Source: Synechococcus sp. UW140 (GTDB lineage: Bacteria; Cyanobacteriota; Cyanobacteriia; PCC-6307; Cyanobiaceae). From it: a DNA stretch of 64,000 bases. A program made the translations under genes and the position numbers. Below, piece after piece: positions 42,555 through 53,109 of the stretch (within the stretch, counting starts at the first letter, position 1; every line of letters begins with the position of its first letter). The stretch covers positions 1-64,000 of the forward strand of contig CAMCMT010000002.1 of the NCBI GenBank assembly GCA_945875915.1, read 5' to 3'. The notes under the pieces were generated by a model. It did not search any database and was not told the origin of the DNA. It saw only the letters and a list, made by a program, of their open reading frames with translations.

Positions 42555-45500
42555 TCAGGCGGCGGCTGCCTGGGCGATGGCCAGCAGCGCTTCCCGATCG
42601 ACAGCATCGATCTGGGCCGGGTCCATGTGACGTTGGGCGTAGCTGAGATACACCTCGGAGCTCAGGAACAGGTCGAACAAATCAGTATCGATGTGCTGCT
42701 CTGGGACCATGCGGGCCATGATCGCCAGGGCTTCGGAGAGCTTCAGGCCCCGCTTGTAGGGACGGTCGGCGGCGGTGAGGGCCTCAAAAATGTCGGCGAT
42801 GGCCATCACCCGGGCCAGAACCCCCATCTGCTCGCCGCGCAGGCGACGGGGGTAGCCGCGGCCATCGAGGGTTTCGTGGTGGGCGCCGGCGATCTCGGGC
42901 ACCGCGGCCAGGTGGCGCGGAAAGGGCAGGGCCGAGAGCATCCGGATCGTTTGGACCATGTGCTCGTTGATCTTGAAGCGATCTTCTGGGCTGAGGGTGC
43001 CCCGCTCCACCGTGAGGTTGTGCAGTTCCCCCCGGTTGTAGAGGTATTTCGGCACCTCCATTTGAAAGCCCCAGGGGTTGCCTGCGGGGATGCGATCCCG
43101 CTCTGGCCGCTCGATCAGTTGATCGGGGCGGTCGGCCAGCAACGGTTCCCGCACGGGCAAGGTGGGTGCTGGCTGCCGTTGGCGGCGCCGCAATTCTTCA
43201 GGCCCCACCCCGAGCCGGTCATCGAGGCTGCGGCGCCAGGTGCGGGTGGCGATGGCCTGGAGCCGCTCGATCCGTTCCGCTGCCATCCGTTCGCCTCCCA
43301 AGTTGCAGCTGGCAACAAAGGCAAAGTCGTCATCGAGGCTGCGCCAGCTGGCGTTGAGGGTGTGTTGGCTGGTCCCTGGGTTGGTTCCGCTGGCGAGACG
43401 CTGCCAGTGTTCGGTTTCAGCTTCGCTTTTCAGCAGCTCAAACCGCATGCGGATCTCATGGATCCGGTCCTGCACTGTTTCCAATTTGGTGGCCTTATCG
43501 ACCACATGGTCGGGAGTTGTGACCTTGCCGCAATCGTGCAGCCAGGCGGCCACATGCAGGGCCTCCCATTGATTTTCATTAAGTTGATAGCTGGCAAAGG
43601 GGCCTTCTTCGGAGTCACAGGCAGCGGCGGCTAGCAATTTGGCGATCTCCGGCACCCGGGCGCAGTGGCCACCGGTGTAAGCACTCTTGGCATCAATCGC
43701 ATCGGCAATCACCTGGATGAAGGCCTCAAATAGGCGCTTTTGCTCCGCAATTAACTGGCGGGTTTCCAGGGCTACCGCCGCACTACCCGAGAGGGCCCGG
43801 CTGAAGGCGATCCGGTTGGCATCGGGCCTTGCGTCGAACCAGAGCACTAGCGCCCCCAACACCGAGCCATCCCGTTGGCGCAGGGGCAGCGGCATGCAGG
43901 CCTGGGACCCTGGGCCAAGGGCAGCCACTAGCCGGTCACAGCGCTGCAGGTGCAGCATCGAGGCCAGTTCCGCTTCGGTTAAGGGCGGGAGGGCCTTGGG
44001 ATCGGTGGGCTGGTCGCCCACTATGGCAAGTGCTGCCTTAAAGCTGCCGGTTTCCCCAGCTCCCTGAGCGCTAGCGCTGCCACTACCCCTATCGGAATTG
44101 CCATCCTGCTCTCCTGCGCTGGGCCTTTGCTGCTTGACCGGGTTTTGAGCCAGGGTTGGGCCTGGTGCCAAATAGATGGCACCGGCGCTGGCGGCCGAAG
44201 CGCCGATCGATTCCTTGAGTAGCAGGGCCAGCAGGGCATCCACATCCTGTTCAGCTCCCAGGGAGGCCGAAATCTTGAGAAAATGGCCAATCGTGCGCCC
44301 CATGCCATCGAGGGTTAGGGACAGGTCGTCCACTTCCCGCACCAGGGAGCGCAGCCGGGGACCCGTGCCGAATTGGAAGCTGCGCATCGCGCCCGCCCCC
44401 TCGGCGAGGCGTTTGAGGTCCCGCGATAGGCGCCCGGCCAGCATCACCAAGAGCCAAATGGTTACAGCCACCAACAAAAAGGTGGCCAAGAAGATTTGCC
44501 AGCGCTGTTGACGGGCATCGGCCATCAGTTCGGCCTCGGGCACGGCCACGGCCAGATAGAGGGATTGGTTCGCCAGGGGCGTTGGCAGCGGCACCACCTT
44601 CTGATACCAGTTTTGACCCTCAAAACGTCCCTGGTGAAACCCTTGGCCGACTTCTTTGGGTAGGTCAGCGGCCAACTGGGCAAGGGCGGGGTTGGCCAAT
44701 TGACCCAGCTTGGGAAGACCCTGGGAAGCCAGCGCAGCGCTGGAGAGGTTGGGGCTAGTGACCAGCAGCAGGCCCTGGCGATCCACGATGGCTAGCCCCG
44801 TGGCAGCCGGTAGCCGGTGGCGGGCCAGGGCGGCAGCCAGGTTGCCCGGATCGATGGCGGCACCCACCACCGCTTGTCCTTGGGCGATGGGTTGGGAAAG
44901 GGTCAGGCCGAGCCGTCCCCCCAGGGCCAGGCGGCTGACCGGGGCCAGCACCAGCTGACCGCCATGACGAGCCAATTGGTACCAGGGCCTCAGGCGTGGA
45001 TCAAAGCCCGCCGGCAGTAGGGGCTTGAGCTGGGGGGCGGCTAGGGGCCGTTGGTCGCGGCCCAGAAGCCACTGCCGGGCCTGGAGGCGTCCGGCTTGCT
45101 GGCTGAGGCTCACCACGGTCCAGGCGGCTCCAGGGGGTATCGATTGGCCCGGTGCTATAGCAGAACTCCTGGAAACCAGCAGCAGTTCGCCGCGTTCGTT
45201 GGCAACAAACAGGGCAGAAAGACTGGGGGCCTGCTCCAGGGTTTTGATCAAGGCCGGCAGCTGGCCTGTGGCGGCCTCGATATCGCCGCTGGGGGCCAGG
45301 CTGGCCAGCCGATCGAGCTGGGCCTTGGTCAGGGCCGGGTTGAGGGCCAAGGTCAAGGTTGCGGCCAATTCGCTTGCTAAGGCTTCCAGAACCTGGTCGT
45401 TGGCGCGGGTGATCAGCCGTTTGGCGTGGTCGGCGAAGATTAGGGAGCGCAGGAAGCCGCTACCCAGAATTAGGGGCAGGATCAGCAGCACCAGGGTGGT

Positions 45501-45614
45501 CTGGAAGGAGCGGGGCCGGCGCAGACCCCAGGCGCCAGGAAACGTGTGACCCAGGAAATCGAGGTTTAGGCGGGCCATCGGCGTTGCTTCAGGGCTGGGG
45601 TTGCGCCATGGCAT
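42555..45614 (-). CDS. Membrane sensor with Cache-like, HAMP, GAF and HD-GYP domains
   Basis: The 1019-residue protein has an N-terminal membrane helix (LVLLILPLILGSGFLRSLIF), a large periplasmic sensing region of Cache type, a second helix (WQIFLATFLLVAVTIWLLVM) with HAMP, a GAF-like domain and a C-terminal HD-GYP domain: AWLHDCGKVTTPDHVVDKAT, AHHETLDGRGYPRRLRGEQ and ADIFEALTAADRPYKRG. HD-GYP proteins hydrolyse cyclic di-GMP or related dinucleotides. About 215 residues separate the HD motif from HHE, against roughly 60 usually, so an inserted segment is present. Starts at 45614 or 45578 are both possible. It is divergent from chlH. Confidence 0.88.
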   Translation of the reverse strand: MPWRNPSPEATPMARLNLDFLGHTFPGAWGLRRPRSFQTTLVLLILPLILGSGFLRSLIFADHAKRLITRANDQVLEALASELAATLTLALNPALTKAQLDRLASLAPSGDIEAATGQLPALIKTLEQAPSLSALFVANERGELLLVSRSSAIAPGQSIPPGAAWTVVSLSQQAGRLQARQWLLGRDQRPLAAPQLKPLLPAGFDPRLRPWYQLARHGGQLVLAPVSRLALGGRLGLTLSQPIAQGQAVVGAAIDPGNLAAALARHRLPAATGLAIVDRQGLLLVTSPNLSSAALASQGLPKLGQLANPALAQLAADLPKEVGQGFHQGRFEGQNWYQKVVPLPTPLANQSLYLAVAVPEAELMADARQQRWQIFLATFLLVAVTIWLLVMLAGRLSRDLKRLAEGAGAMRSFQFGTGPRLRSLVREVDDLSLTLDGMGRTIGHFLKISASLGAEQDVDALLALLLKESIGASAASAGAIYLAPGPTLAQNPVKQQRPSAGEQDGNSDRGSGSASAQGAGETGSFKAALAIVGDQPTDPKALPPLTEAELASMLHLQRCDRLVAALGPGSQACMPLPLRQRDGSVLGALVLWFDARPDANRIAFSRALSGSAAVALETRQLIAEQKRLFEAFIQVIADAIDAKSAYTGGHCARVPEIAKLLAAAACDSEEGPFASYQLNENQWEALHVAAWLHDCGKVTTPDHVVDKATKLETVQDRIHEIRMRFELLKSEAETEHWQRLASGTNPGTSQHTLNASWRSLDDDFAFVASCNLGGERMAAERIERLQAIATRTWRRSLDDRLGVGPEELRRRQRQPAPTLPVREPLLADRPDQLIERPERDRIPAGNPWGFQMEVPKYLYNRGELHNLTVERGTLSPEDRFKINEHMVQTIRMLSALPFPRHLAAVPEIAGAHHETLDGRGYPRRLRGEQMGVLARVMAIADIFEALTAADRPYKRGLKLSEALAIMARMVPEQHIDTDLFDLFLSSEVYLSYAQRHMDPAQIDAVDREALLAIAQAAAA

Positions 45615-45718
45615 GGCTCAGTCCAGTCGCCCCGGGCAGGCCCGTAACGCTCTGACGCATCGGACCACATAAAGCCATGGTGCTCCGTAGGCTGCTTCAC
45701 ATTGCTCAATCTGGCCAG

Positions 45719-48700
45719 ATGTTCACGCAGGTCCGCTCCGCCAGCCGCCGGGTCAGCCCCCAAGCCGTGAATGGTCGCGCCGTCATGAAGGCCGTGTATG
45801 TGGTGCTAGAGCCCCAGTACCAGAACGCCCTCACCCAGGCTGCCACCTCCCTCAACGACCAGAACGGTCCCTTGGCAATCGAGCTGAGCGGCTACCTGAT
45901 CGAGGAACTGCGCCAGAGCGAGAACTACGCCTCCTTCTGCGCTGATGTGGCCGAGGCCGACGTTTTCATTGCTTCCCTGATCTTCATTGAAGATCTGGCC
46001 CAGAAGGTGGTGGAGGCCGTGGCCCCCCACCGCGATCGGCTTAAAGCCGTGGTCGTGTTCCCCTCAATGCCGGAGGTGATGCGGCTTAACAAGTTGGGCA
46101 GTTTTTCGATGGCCCAGCTGGGTCAAAGCAAGAGCGCCATTGCCAGCTTCATGAAAAAGCGCAAGGAGGCGGGCGGCGCTGGCTTCCAAGACGCCATGCT
46201 CAAGCTGCTCAATACCCTGCCCACGGTATTGAAGTATCTGCCGGTGGAGAAGGCCCAGGATGCCCGCTCCTTCATGCTCAGTTTTCAGTATTGGCTTGGT
46301 GGCACGCCCGACAACCTGCGTAACTTCCTGTTGATGCTGGCCGATAAATATGTGTATCCCAGGGGCGAATCCGATCGCCCTGAACTCATTGTTGCCGAGC
46401 CGGTTGTGTTCCCAGATCTCGGCATCTGGCATCCCCTAGCCCCAGGCATGTTTGAGGATCTCAAGGAATACCTCAATTGGACTTCCAGCCGTAGCGACCT
46501 CTCCGAGAAGGCACGGAAGGGTCCTGTGGTCGGTCTGGTACTACAACGCAGCCACATCGTCACCGGTGACGAGGCCCATTATGTGGCTGTGATCCAGGAG
46601 CTGGAATACCGCGGCGCCACCGTCATTCCTGTGTTCTGCGGCGGCCTTGATTTCACCAAGCCGGTGAACGCCTTCTTCAAGGATCCGCTCAACTCTGATT
46701 TTCCATTGGTGGATGCGGTGGTCAGCCTGACCGGCTTTGCCCTGGTGGGTGGCCCTGCCCGCCAGGACCATCCCAAGGCGATCGAGGTGCTCAAGAGTCT
46801 CAATAGGCCCTACATGGTGGCCCTACCCCTGGTGTTCCAGACCACCCAGGAATGGGAGGAGAGCGACCTAGGTCTGCACCCGGTCCAGGTGGCCCTGCAG
46901 ATCGCCATCCCCGAACTCGATGGCGCCATTGAGCCGATCGTGCTCTCGGGCCGGGACGATGCCACCGGTAAGGCCCACACCCTCCAGGACCGGGTTGAGG
47001 CCATCGCTGAACGGGCGATTCGCTGGGCATCGCTGCGATTGAAGCCCCGCGCCGAGAAGAAGCTGGCGATCACGGTGTTCAGCTTTCCCCCCGACAAGGG
47101 CAACGTTGGCACCGCCGCATACCTCGATGTCTTCGGCTCGATCTATCGGGTACTCCAGGAAATGAAAGCCAAGGGCTACGACGTGCAAGCGATGCCGCGC
47201 AGCCCCAAGGCCCTGATGGATGCGGTATTAAGTGATCCCGAGGCCCTGGTTGGTTCCCCCGAGCTGGCGATTGCCCACCGAATGAGCGTGGAGGAGTATG
47301 AGCGGCTCACCCCCTATTCCCAACGGCTCGAAGAGAATTGGGGCAAACCTCCCGGCAATCTCAATTCCGATGGAACTAATTTACTGATCTACGGCCGCCA
47401 TTTCGGCAATGTGTTTGTGGGGGTTCAGCCCACCTTTGGCTACGAGGGCGATCCGATGCGCCTGCTCTATTCGCGCAGTGCCAGCCCCCACCATGGCTTT
47501 GCCGCCTACTACACCTACCTGGAGAAGGTGTGGCATGCCGATGCGGTGCTCCATTTCGGCACCCACGGTTCCCTGGAATTCATGCCTGGCAAGCAAATGG
47601 GCATGAGCGAAACCTGCTACCCCGATTCCCTGATTGGAGCCCTGCCCAATCTTTACTACTACGCTGCCAATAATCCCTCAGAAGCCACGATCGCCAAGCG
47701 CCGTGGTTATGCCTCCACGATCAGCTATCTCACACCTCCAGCGGAAAATGCAGGCCTTTATAAGGGTCTTAAGGAGCTGGGGGAACTGGTGGGCTCCTAT
47801 CAACAGCTGCGCGAGAGTTCCCGGGGAGTGCAGATCGTGAATGCGATCGTGGAAACGGCTCGCCAGTGCAACCTCGACAAGGACATCCAATTTTCCGATG
47901 CCGACGCCTCGGAGCTGGATCTCGATGGACGCGATGGCGTGGTTGGGGCTGTCTATCGCTCGTTAATGGAGATCGAGAGCCGCCTGTTGCCCTGCGGCCT
48001 TCACACGATTGGCAAGCCGCCCACGGCCGAGGAAGCGATCGCCACCTTGGTGAGCATCGCCGCCCTCGAGCGCACCGATGACGGTCTTCGCGCCTTGCCT
48101 GCGCTCCTGGCTGAGAGCCTGGGTCGCACGATCGATGGGATTTACCTCGGCAACGACCAGGGTGTGCTGGCCGATGTGGAGCTCAACCGCACGATCACCG
48201 AAACCTGCAGGACCGCCGTTGGGGCCATGGTCCGCCAGGTCACCGGCGCCGATGGCCGCGTCAGCATGCGCCAGAACTTTGGCTGGTTCTTTGCCCTGCT
48301 TGAACGCTTTGGCCTCCAGTTCCCCAGCCCCTGGCTTTCGGCCTGTCAATCATCCGGTTTTGCCACAGTTGATCAGGCTGAACTGGACAAGCTCTTCACC
48401 TACCTGAGCTTCTGCCTGCAACAGATCTGCGCCGATATGGAGATGGAGAGCCTGCTGCGGGCCCTCGATGGCGAGTACGTGCTGCCTGGTCCAGGCGGCG
48501 ATCCGATTCGCAATCCAGGCGTGCTGCCCAGTGGTAAGAACATTCATGCCCTCGATCCCCAGTCGATTCCCACCCGGGCCGCGATCGCGGCGGCGAAGGT
48601 GGTGGTGGACCGGCTAATTGAACGCCAGAAGGCCGAACAGGGAGCCTGGCCAGAAACGATCGCCTGCGTGCTTTGGGGTACCGACAACATCAAGACCTAC

Positions 48701-49729
48701 GGAGAATCCCTCGCCCAGATCCTCTGGTTCATCGGTGTCCGCCCAGTAGCCGATTCCCTTGGCCGCGTCAACAAATTGGAGTTGATTTCCCTTGAAGAGC
48801 TGGGCCGGCCCCGTATAGATGTGGTGGTCAATTGCTCTGGGGTGTTCCGCGACCTATTCATTAACCAGATGGCCCTGATCGACCAGGGCGTCAAGATGGC
48901 GGCGGAGGCCGATGAGCCCCTGGAGATGAATTTTGTGCGCCGCCACGCCCAGGAGCAGGCCACAGCCCAGGGCATCTCCCTGCGGGATGCCGCTACGCGG
49001 GTGTTCTCCAATGCCAGCGGCAGTTATTCCTCTAATGTCAATCTGGCGGTCGAGAACAGCACCTGGGAAGAGGAAAACGAATTGCAGGAAATGTACCTAT
49101 CCCGCAAAACTTTTGCCTTTAACGCCGATAATCCCGGTGAGATGAATCAAAACCGTGCGGTGTTTGAGTCGGCGATGAAAACGGCAGATGTTACCTTCCA
49201 GAATCTTGATTCCGCCGAAATCTCGCTCACCGATGTGAGCCACTACTTCGACTCCGATCCCACCAAGCTGATTGCAGGCTTGCGCGACGATGGCAAGGCC
49301 CCAGCTAGTTATATCGCCGACACCACCACGGCTAACGCTCAAGTGCGCTCCCTTAGTGAAACGATCCGCCTCGATTCGCGCACCAAGTTGCTCAATCCAA
49401 AGTGGTATGAGGGCATGCTCGATTCTGGCTATGAAGGTGTGCGGGAAGTGGCAAAAAGGCTCAACTTCACCCTGGGTTGGAGCGCTACCAGCGGTGCTGT
49501 TGATAATTTCGTCTACGAAGAAGCCAATGAAACCTTCATCAATGATCCGGAGATGCGCAAGCGCTTGCTTGAGCTCAATCCCCATAGCTTCCGCCGCATT
49601 GTGGGCACCCTTCTAGAGGTGAATGGTCGCGGCTACTGGGAAACCAGTGATGACAATATTGCCCAACTCCAGGAGATCTATCAGGAGATCGAAGACAGGA
49701 TCGAAGGCGTCAGCAACCCCCAGGCATAA
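45719..49729 (+). CDS. chlH: Magnesium chelatase subunit H
   Basis: The 1336-residue protein begins [20 protein letters not shown] and carries the blocks typical of ChlH ([56 protein letters not shown]). ChlH binds protoporphyrin IX and, with ChlI and ChlD, inserts Mg2+ at the first committed step of chlorophyll synthesis. I chose the ATG at 45719 because family members begin at MFTQV; the open frame reaches 45677. Neither chlI nor chlD is in the window. Length is normal. Confidence 0.97.
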   Translation: MFTQVRSASRRVSPQAVNGRAVMKAVYVVLEPQYQNALTQAATSLNDQNGPLAIELSGYLIEELRQSENYASFCADVAEADVFIASLIFIEDLAQKVVEAVAPHRDRLKAVVVFPSMPEVMRLNKLGSFSMAQLGQSKSAIASFMKKRKEAGGAGFQDAMLKLLNTLPTVLKYLPVEKAQDARSFMLSFQYWLGGTPDNLRNFLLMLADKYVYPRGESDRPELIVAEPVVFPDLGIWHPLAPGMFEDLKEYLNWTSSRSDLSEKARKGPVVGLVLQRSHIVTGDEAHYVAVIQELEYRGATVIPVFCGGLDFTKPVNAFFKDPLNSDFPLVDAVVSLTGFALVGGPARQDHPKAIEVLKSLNRPYMVALPLVFQTTQEWEESDLGLHPVQVALQIAIPELDGAIEPIVLSGRDDATGKAHTLQDRVEAIAERAIRWASLRLKPRAEKKLAITVFSFPPDKGNVGTAAYLDVFGSIYRVLQEMKAKGYDVQAMPRSPKALMDAVLSDPEALVGSPELAIAHRMSVEEYERLTPYSQRLEENWGKPPGNLNSDGTNLLIYGRHFGNVFVGVQPTFGYEGDPMRLLYSRSASPHHGFAAYYTYLEKVWHADAVLHFGTHGSLEFMPGKQMGMSETCYPDSLIGALPNLYYYAANNPSEATIAKRRGYASTISYLTPPAENAGLYKGLKELGELVGSYQQLRESSRGVQIVNAIVETARQCNLDKDIQFSDADASELDLDGRDGVVGAVYRSLMEIESRLLPCGLHTIGKPPTAEEAIATLVSIAALERTDDGLRALPALLAESLGRTIDGIYLGNDQGVLADVELNRTITETCRTAVGAMVRQVTGADGRVSMRQNFGWFFALLERFGLQFPSPWLSACQSSGFATVDQAELDKLFTYLSFCLQQICADMEMESLLRALDGEYVLPGPGGDPIRNPGVLPSGKNIHALDPQSIPTRAAIAAAKVVVDRLIERQKAEQGAWPETIACVLWGTDNIKTYGESLAQILWFIGVRPVADSLGRVNKLELISLEELGRPRIDVVVNCSGVFRDLFINQMALIDQGVKMAAEADEPLEMNFVRRHAQEQATAQGISLRDAATRVFSNASGSYSSNVNLAVENSTWEEENELQEMYLSRKTFAFNADNPGEMNQNRAVFESAMKTADVTFQNLDSAEISLTDVSHYFDSDPTKLIAGLRDDGKAPASYIADTTTANAQVRSLSETIRLDSRTKLLNPKWYEGMLDSGYEGVREVAKRLNFTLGWSATSGAVDNFVYEEANETFINDPEMRKRLLELNPHSFRRIVGTLLEVNGRGYWETSDDNIAQLQEIYQEIEDRIEGVSNPQA

Positions 49730-49763
49730 TTACCCAAGCCCCTAGCCACATCTAGTCCGCACC

Positions 49764-51035
49764 ATGGCAGCCCCTGCTGATCTGGCAACGCCGATGCTGG
49801 CGGTTGCGGTGATTACGGTCACCGCCCAGCTGTTTGGTGCCCTAGCCCAACGCTGCCACCAACCACGGGTCGTTGGCGAAATTGTGGGTGGCATTGTGCT
49901 GGGCCCCAGCCTGCTAGGGGCCTTGGCGCCGGGCTTAGAAACCCATCTGTTCAGCAGCGCTGTGCGCGACCAACTCAACTTGCTCGGTCAGTTGGGCCTG
50001 GTGTTGTTCATGTTTTTAGTGGGGCTTGAGCTCAACCCCAACCTGTTGGTCGGTCGGCTCCCACTAGCCAGTCGCATCACCGCCGCTGGCGTACTCCTCC
50101 CCCTGACCTTGGGGGTGGGCCTGGCAGGAGTGTTTGAAACCTGGCTTCCGGATCTGTTGCCCGGCCATCACCTGCTCTCAGGCGCCCTGTTTATGGGCAC
50201 GGCCATGGCGATTACCGCCTTTCCGGTTTTGGCCCGGATCCTGCGGGACCGCGGCCTACAACACCAGCCCGTGGGAGCCCTGGCCATCACCACAGCCGCC
50301 ATCGATGACGCCCTCGCCTGGATTCTGTTGGCGGCCGTCGTAGCCCTGTCCCGTTCCTCTTCAATTTGGGGGGCGTTGGGCTCCTTTATCGGCACGGCTG
50401 CCTGGGCCCTGGTGGTGCTGGTCGGAACTCGGCCGTTGCGGCGCTGGTTGGAGGAGCACTACAAACAGGGCCGGGACCTTGGCCCCCTCTTGCAATCGGT
50501 GCTGTTTAGTGGCGCCCTATTCAGTGGGGTGGTGACCGAATGGCTGGGGGTCCACCTGATCTTTGGGGCCTTCCTTTGGGGGCTGGCCATGCCCCGTTAC
50601 GCCCCATTACGGCGCAAGTTGGAGCAGCAACTGGAATCGGTTGTGTTGCGCTTGTTGTTGCCCCTGTTTTTTGCGATAAGTGGCTTGAGTACCCGTATCG
50701 GCAGTCTCAATAGCCCGTCCCTGTGGCTGGCCTTGCTTGCCGTTCTTGTCGTGGCCGTCTGTGGCAAGTTTCTCGGCACCTGGGCTATCGCCCGCCTCAG
50801 TGGGGTCGAGAGCCGCGAAGCCCAGGCCCTGGGCTGGTTGATGAACACCAGGGGCCTCACCGAGTTGGTGGTGCTGAACGTGGGCCTGGCCCAGGGGGTG
50901 ATCAGCACCGAACTGTTCACGATTGGCGTCTTGATGGCCTTGGCTACCACGGTGATGACCGGGCCCTTACTGGGACGCCTGGGCTACGGGGTTGTTCAGG
51001 CTCCAAATAGGCGGGTAGCGACAGCCGAGCTTTAA
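49764..51035 (+). CDS. CPA2-family cation:proton antiporter
   Basis: The 423-residue membrane protein has about 12-13 helices with the core signature RVVGEIVGGIVLGPSLLGAL, then FLVGLELNPNLLVG and AITTAAIDDALAWILLA, whose paired acidic residues are typical of electrogenic Na+(K+)/H+ antiporters of the KefB/NapA type. No C-terminal RCK/TrkA domain is present, so regulation differs from KefB. It follows chlH by 34 bp on the same strand and converges with folP. Ion specificity is unknown. Confidence 0.88.
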   Translation: MAAPADLATPMLAVAVITVTAQLFGALAQRCHQPRVVGEIVGGIVLGPSLLGALAPGLETHLFSSAVRDQLNLLGQLGLVLFMFLVGLELNPNLLVGRLPLASRITAAGVLLPLTLGVGLAGVFETWLPDLLPGHHLLSGALFMGTAMAITAFPVLARILRDRGLQHQPVGALAITTAAIDDALAWILLAAVVALSRSSSIWGALGSFIGTAAWALVVLVGTRPLRRWLEEHYKQGRDLGPLLQSVLFSGALFSGVVTEWLGVHLIFGAFLWGLAMPRYAPLRRKLEQQLESVVLRLLLPLFFAISGLSTRIGSLNSPSLWLALLAVLVVAVCGKFLGTWAIARLSGVESREAQALGWLMNTRGLTELVVLNVGLAQGVISTELFTIGVLMALATTVMTGPLLGRLGYGVVQAPNRRVATAEL

Positions 51036-51062
51036 GCAGACTTGTCCATTCCCCTTGCGCCA

Positions 51063-51917
51063 CTACCAGCCTGGGGGACCCGTTGGCTTGCGCCAGAGGG
51101 CATCGGCCATGCGGGCGGTCTGCACGATCGGGCCGACATCGTGGACCCGCACGATGTCGGCCCCGCCGGCAATCGCCTTGCAGACCACCGCCGCCGTACC
51201 CCAAAGCCGGGCCCTGGGCCGGGGCTCCTTGAGCACCGCTCCGATGAAGCGCTTGCGCGAGGGCCCCACCAGCAGGGGATAGCCCTGGTCCCTCAGCCGT
51301 CCCAGGCCGTCCAATAGGTGTAGGCATTGGGCTTCGCTTTTGGCAAAGCCCAGGCCTGGATCCCAAATCAGTTGGCTGGCGGCTACGCCGGCTGCCTGGG
51401 CCCGGCTGCTCGCCTCCTGAAGCTCCCCAATCACGTCATCGACCAAATCGCCATAGGCCGTGAGGCTGTCCATGCTGCGGCTATCGCCGCGGCTGTGCAT
51501 CAGCACCAAAGGACAGCCCCATGCCCCCGCCACTCTTAGAAGTTTCGGGTCCATGCGACCGGCACTGACATCGTTGAGCCAATCCGCTCCAGCCTCCAGG
51601 GCGGCAGCCGCCACGGGGGCCCGGTAGGTGTCGATTGACAGCAACACCTGGGGCAGGGCCGAACGGATCAGCTCCAAGGCCGGCAGCAGCCTGGCCAGTT
51701 CGGTCCCTACCCCAATGTCCTCGGCACCGGGTCGGGTGCTTTGGGCACCCAGATCCAGCAGCGTTGCCCCCTGGGCGACCATTAGCCGGGCCTGCGCAAG
51801 GGCCTGGACCGCGCATTTAATCCGGCCGCCGTCGCTAAAGGAATCGGGGGTGAGGTTAATCACCCCCATCACATGGGTTCGCTCGCCAAAGGCCAGGGCT
51901 GGGCGGTTTGGGACCAT
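51063..51917 (-). CDS. folP: Dihydropteroate synthase
   Basis: From the ATG at 51917 this is a 284-residue enzyme with the pterin/pABA-site motifs HVMGVINLTPDSFSDGG, LLDLGAQSTRPGAED, WLNDVSAGR and LLVGPSRKRFIGAVL. It joins pABA to the pterin in folate synthesis. The frame is open upstream to 52025 through the 3' end of tpiA, but homologues begin shortly before GVINLTPDSF. It starts 25 bp after the tpiA stop and is probably co-transcribed with it. Confidence 0.94.
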   Translation of the reverse strand: MVPNRPALAFGERTHVMGVINLTPDSFSDGGRIKCAVQALAQARLMVAQGATLLDLGAQSTRPGAEDIGVGTELARLLPALELIRSALPQVLLSIDTYRAPVAAAALEAGADWLNDVSAGRMDPKLLRVAGAWGCPLVLMHSRGDSRSMDSLTAYGDLVDDVIGELQEASSRAQAAGVAASQLIWDPGLGFAKSEAQCLHLLDGLGRLRDQGYPLLVGPSRKRFIGAVLKEPRPRARLWGTAAVVCKAIAGGADIVRVHDVGPIVQTARMADALWRKPTGPPGW

Positions 51918-51942
51918 CGCTAGGGATGTCAGAGCCGTGCTC

Positions 51943-52683
51943 CTAGGCCGACTCGGGCACCTGGTAATTGGCGATCCGGGCGAAGCCCACTGGATCAAGG
52001 GAGGCGCCCCCCACCAACACGCCATTGATATCGGATTGGGCCATCAACAGGTCGATGTTGTCGGCCTTGACCGAGCCGCCGTATTGGACCACCACATCGG
52101 CATAGCCAACCCAGCTGCGGATTAGGCCGCAGATGCGGTTGGCTTCCGCGGCGCCGCAGGTTTTGCCGGTGCCGATCGCCCAGATCGGCTCATAGGCAAC
52201 CACCAGTAGGGCTGGATCCAGACCGTCGATGCCCTGCTCCACTTGGCGGCGGATCACCCGTTCGGCCTCGCCCCCTTCCCGTTGGGAGTCGCTTTCGCCC
52301 ACACACAGGATCGGGATCAACCCAGCTTTTTGGGCGGTACGGGCCCGCAGGTTGATCTGTTCGTCGGTTTCGCTGTAGTACTTGCGTGGCTCGCTGTGGC
52401 CCACGATCGCGTGGGTCACGCCGTGCTCCTGAAGCATGGCTGCCGAGATCATGCCGGTATAGGCGCCGGAGCGGTCCCAATGGACGTTCTGACCGCCGAT
52501 CTGGATGCCACTGCCCGCCAGGGCCTGGGCCAGGGTGGCGATCGCCGTGAACGGGGGCGCCAGCAGCACCTCCCGATCGCTTGGCAAACTGGCGACCAGG
52601 GGCAGGAAAGCGCTAGCAAAGGCCTGGGCCTCAGCGCAGGTCATGTGCATTTTCCAGTTGCCCGCGATCACCGACTTGCCCAC
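51943..52683 (-). CDS. tpiA: Triosephosphate isomerase
   Basis: The 246-residue enzyme has the N-terminal lysine motif [11 protein letters not shown], the catalytic histidine in [11 protein letters not shown] and the catalytic glutamate in [14 protein letters not shown], followed by the phosphate-binding [12 protein letters not shown]. It interconverts dihydroxyacetone phosphate and glyceraldehyde 3-phosphate in the Calvin cycle and glycolysis. The family usually has HSERR; here HSEPR. It is followed by folP. Confidence 0.96.
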   Translation of the reverse strand: MGKSVIAGNWKMHMTCAEAQAFASAFLPLVASLPSDREVLLAPPFTAIATLAQALAGSGIQIGGQNVHWDRSGAYTGMISAAMLQEHGVTHAIVGHSEPRKYYSETDEQINLRARTAQKAGLIPILCVGESDSQREGGEAERVIRRQVEQGIDGLDPALLVVAYEPIWAIGTGKTCGAAEANRICGLIRSWVGYADVVVQYGGSVKADNIDLLMAQSDINGVLVGGASLDPVGFARIANYQVPESA

Positions 52684-52801
52684 TGCCTTCCCGAGTGCTG
52701 AATTCCCAACCTAAGGGGCCATCGGCAGTGCCTTCCTACCGTTGAATAACGCCTAACTCCTCTAGCCCCCAGCCCTACCAACCAAGGGCCCCGATAGGGG
52801 T

Positions 52802-53032
52802 TCAGCGGCGGGCCTCAAAGGGAGGTACCACATGCTCCTGGTCGGCCAACTTGACCCGATCGCCGGGCTGTAATTTGCGCCCACGCCGTTGCTCGAGCTC
52901 GCCATTGACGCGCACGTCGCCCTGCTGGATCCGGAATTTGGCCTCGCCTCCGGTGCCCACCAGGCCCTGCCATTTCAAGAATTGATCGAGGCGCAGCTCG
53001 CTCAGTTGGTCCAGCGGACCGTCTGCGGCCAT
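52802..53032 (-). CDS. S4-domain RNA-binding protein, 76 aa
   Basis: The small protein is a single S4 domain: LRLDQFLKWQGLVGTGGEAK, then GDVRVNGELEQRRGRKLQPG and DRVKL. It resembles YbcJ/RlbA-type proteins that bind structured RNA in ribosome biogenesis or recycling. I use the ATG at 53032; an open frame continues to 53125 but would overlap the divergent ABC gene. A short CCCC-GATA-GGGG hairpin at 52789-52800 lies just past the stop. Confidence 0.85.
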   Translation of the reverse strand: MAADGPLDQLSELRLDQFLKWQGLVGTGGEAKFRIQQGDVRVNGELEQRRGRKLQPGDRVKLADQEHVVPPFEARR

Positions 53033-53109
53033 GTCGGTCTCCCCACGGCTTGCCCCGTTCGGGTTTGGGGCTGGTGGGAAGGACAAAACAACGCTGATAG
53101 CTTGCCCTG

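Noticed and set aside
42165-43634. 489-aa plus-strand ORF opposite the HD-GYP gene
   Set aside because: It is antisense to a protein with clear GAF and HD-GYP motifs; composition is that of a GC-rich shadow frame.
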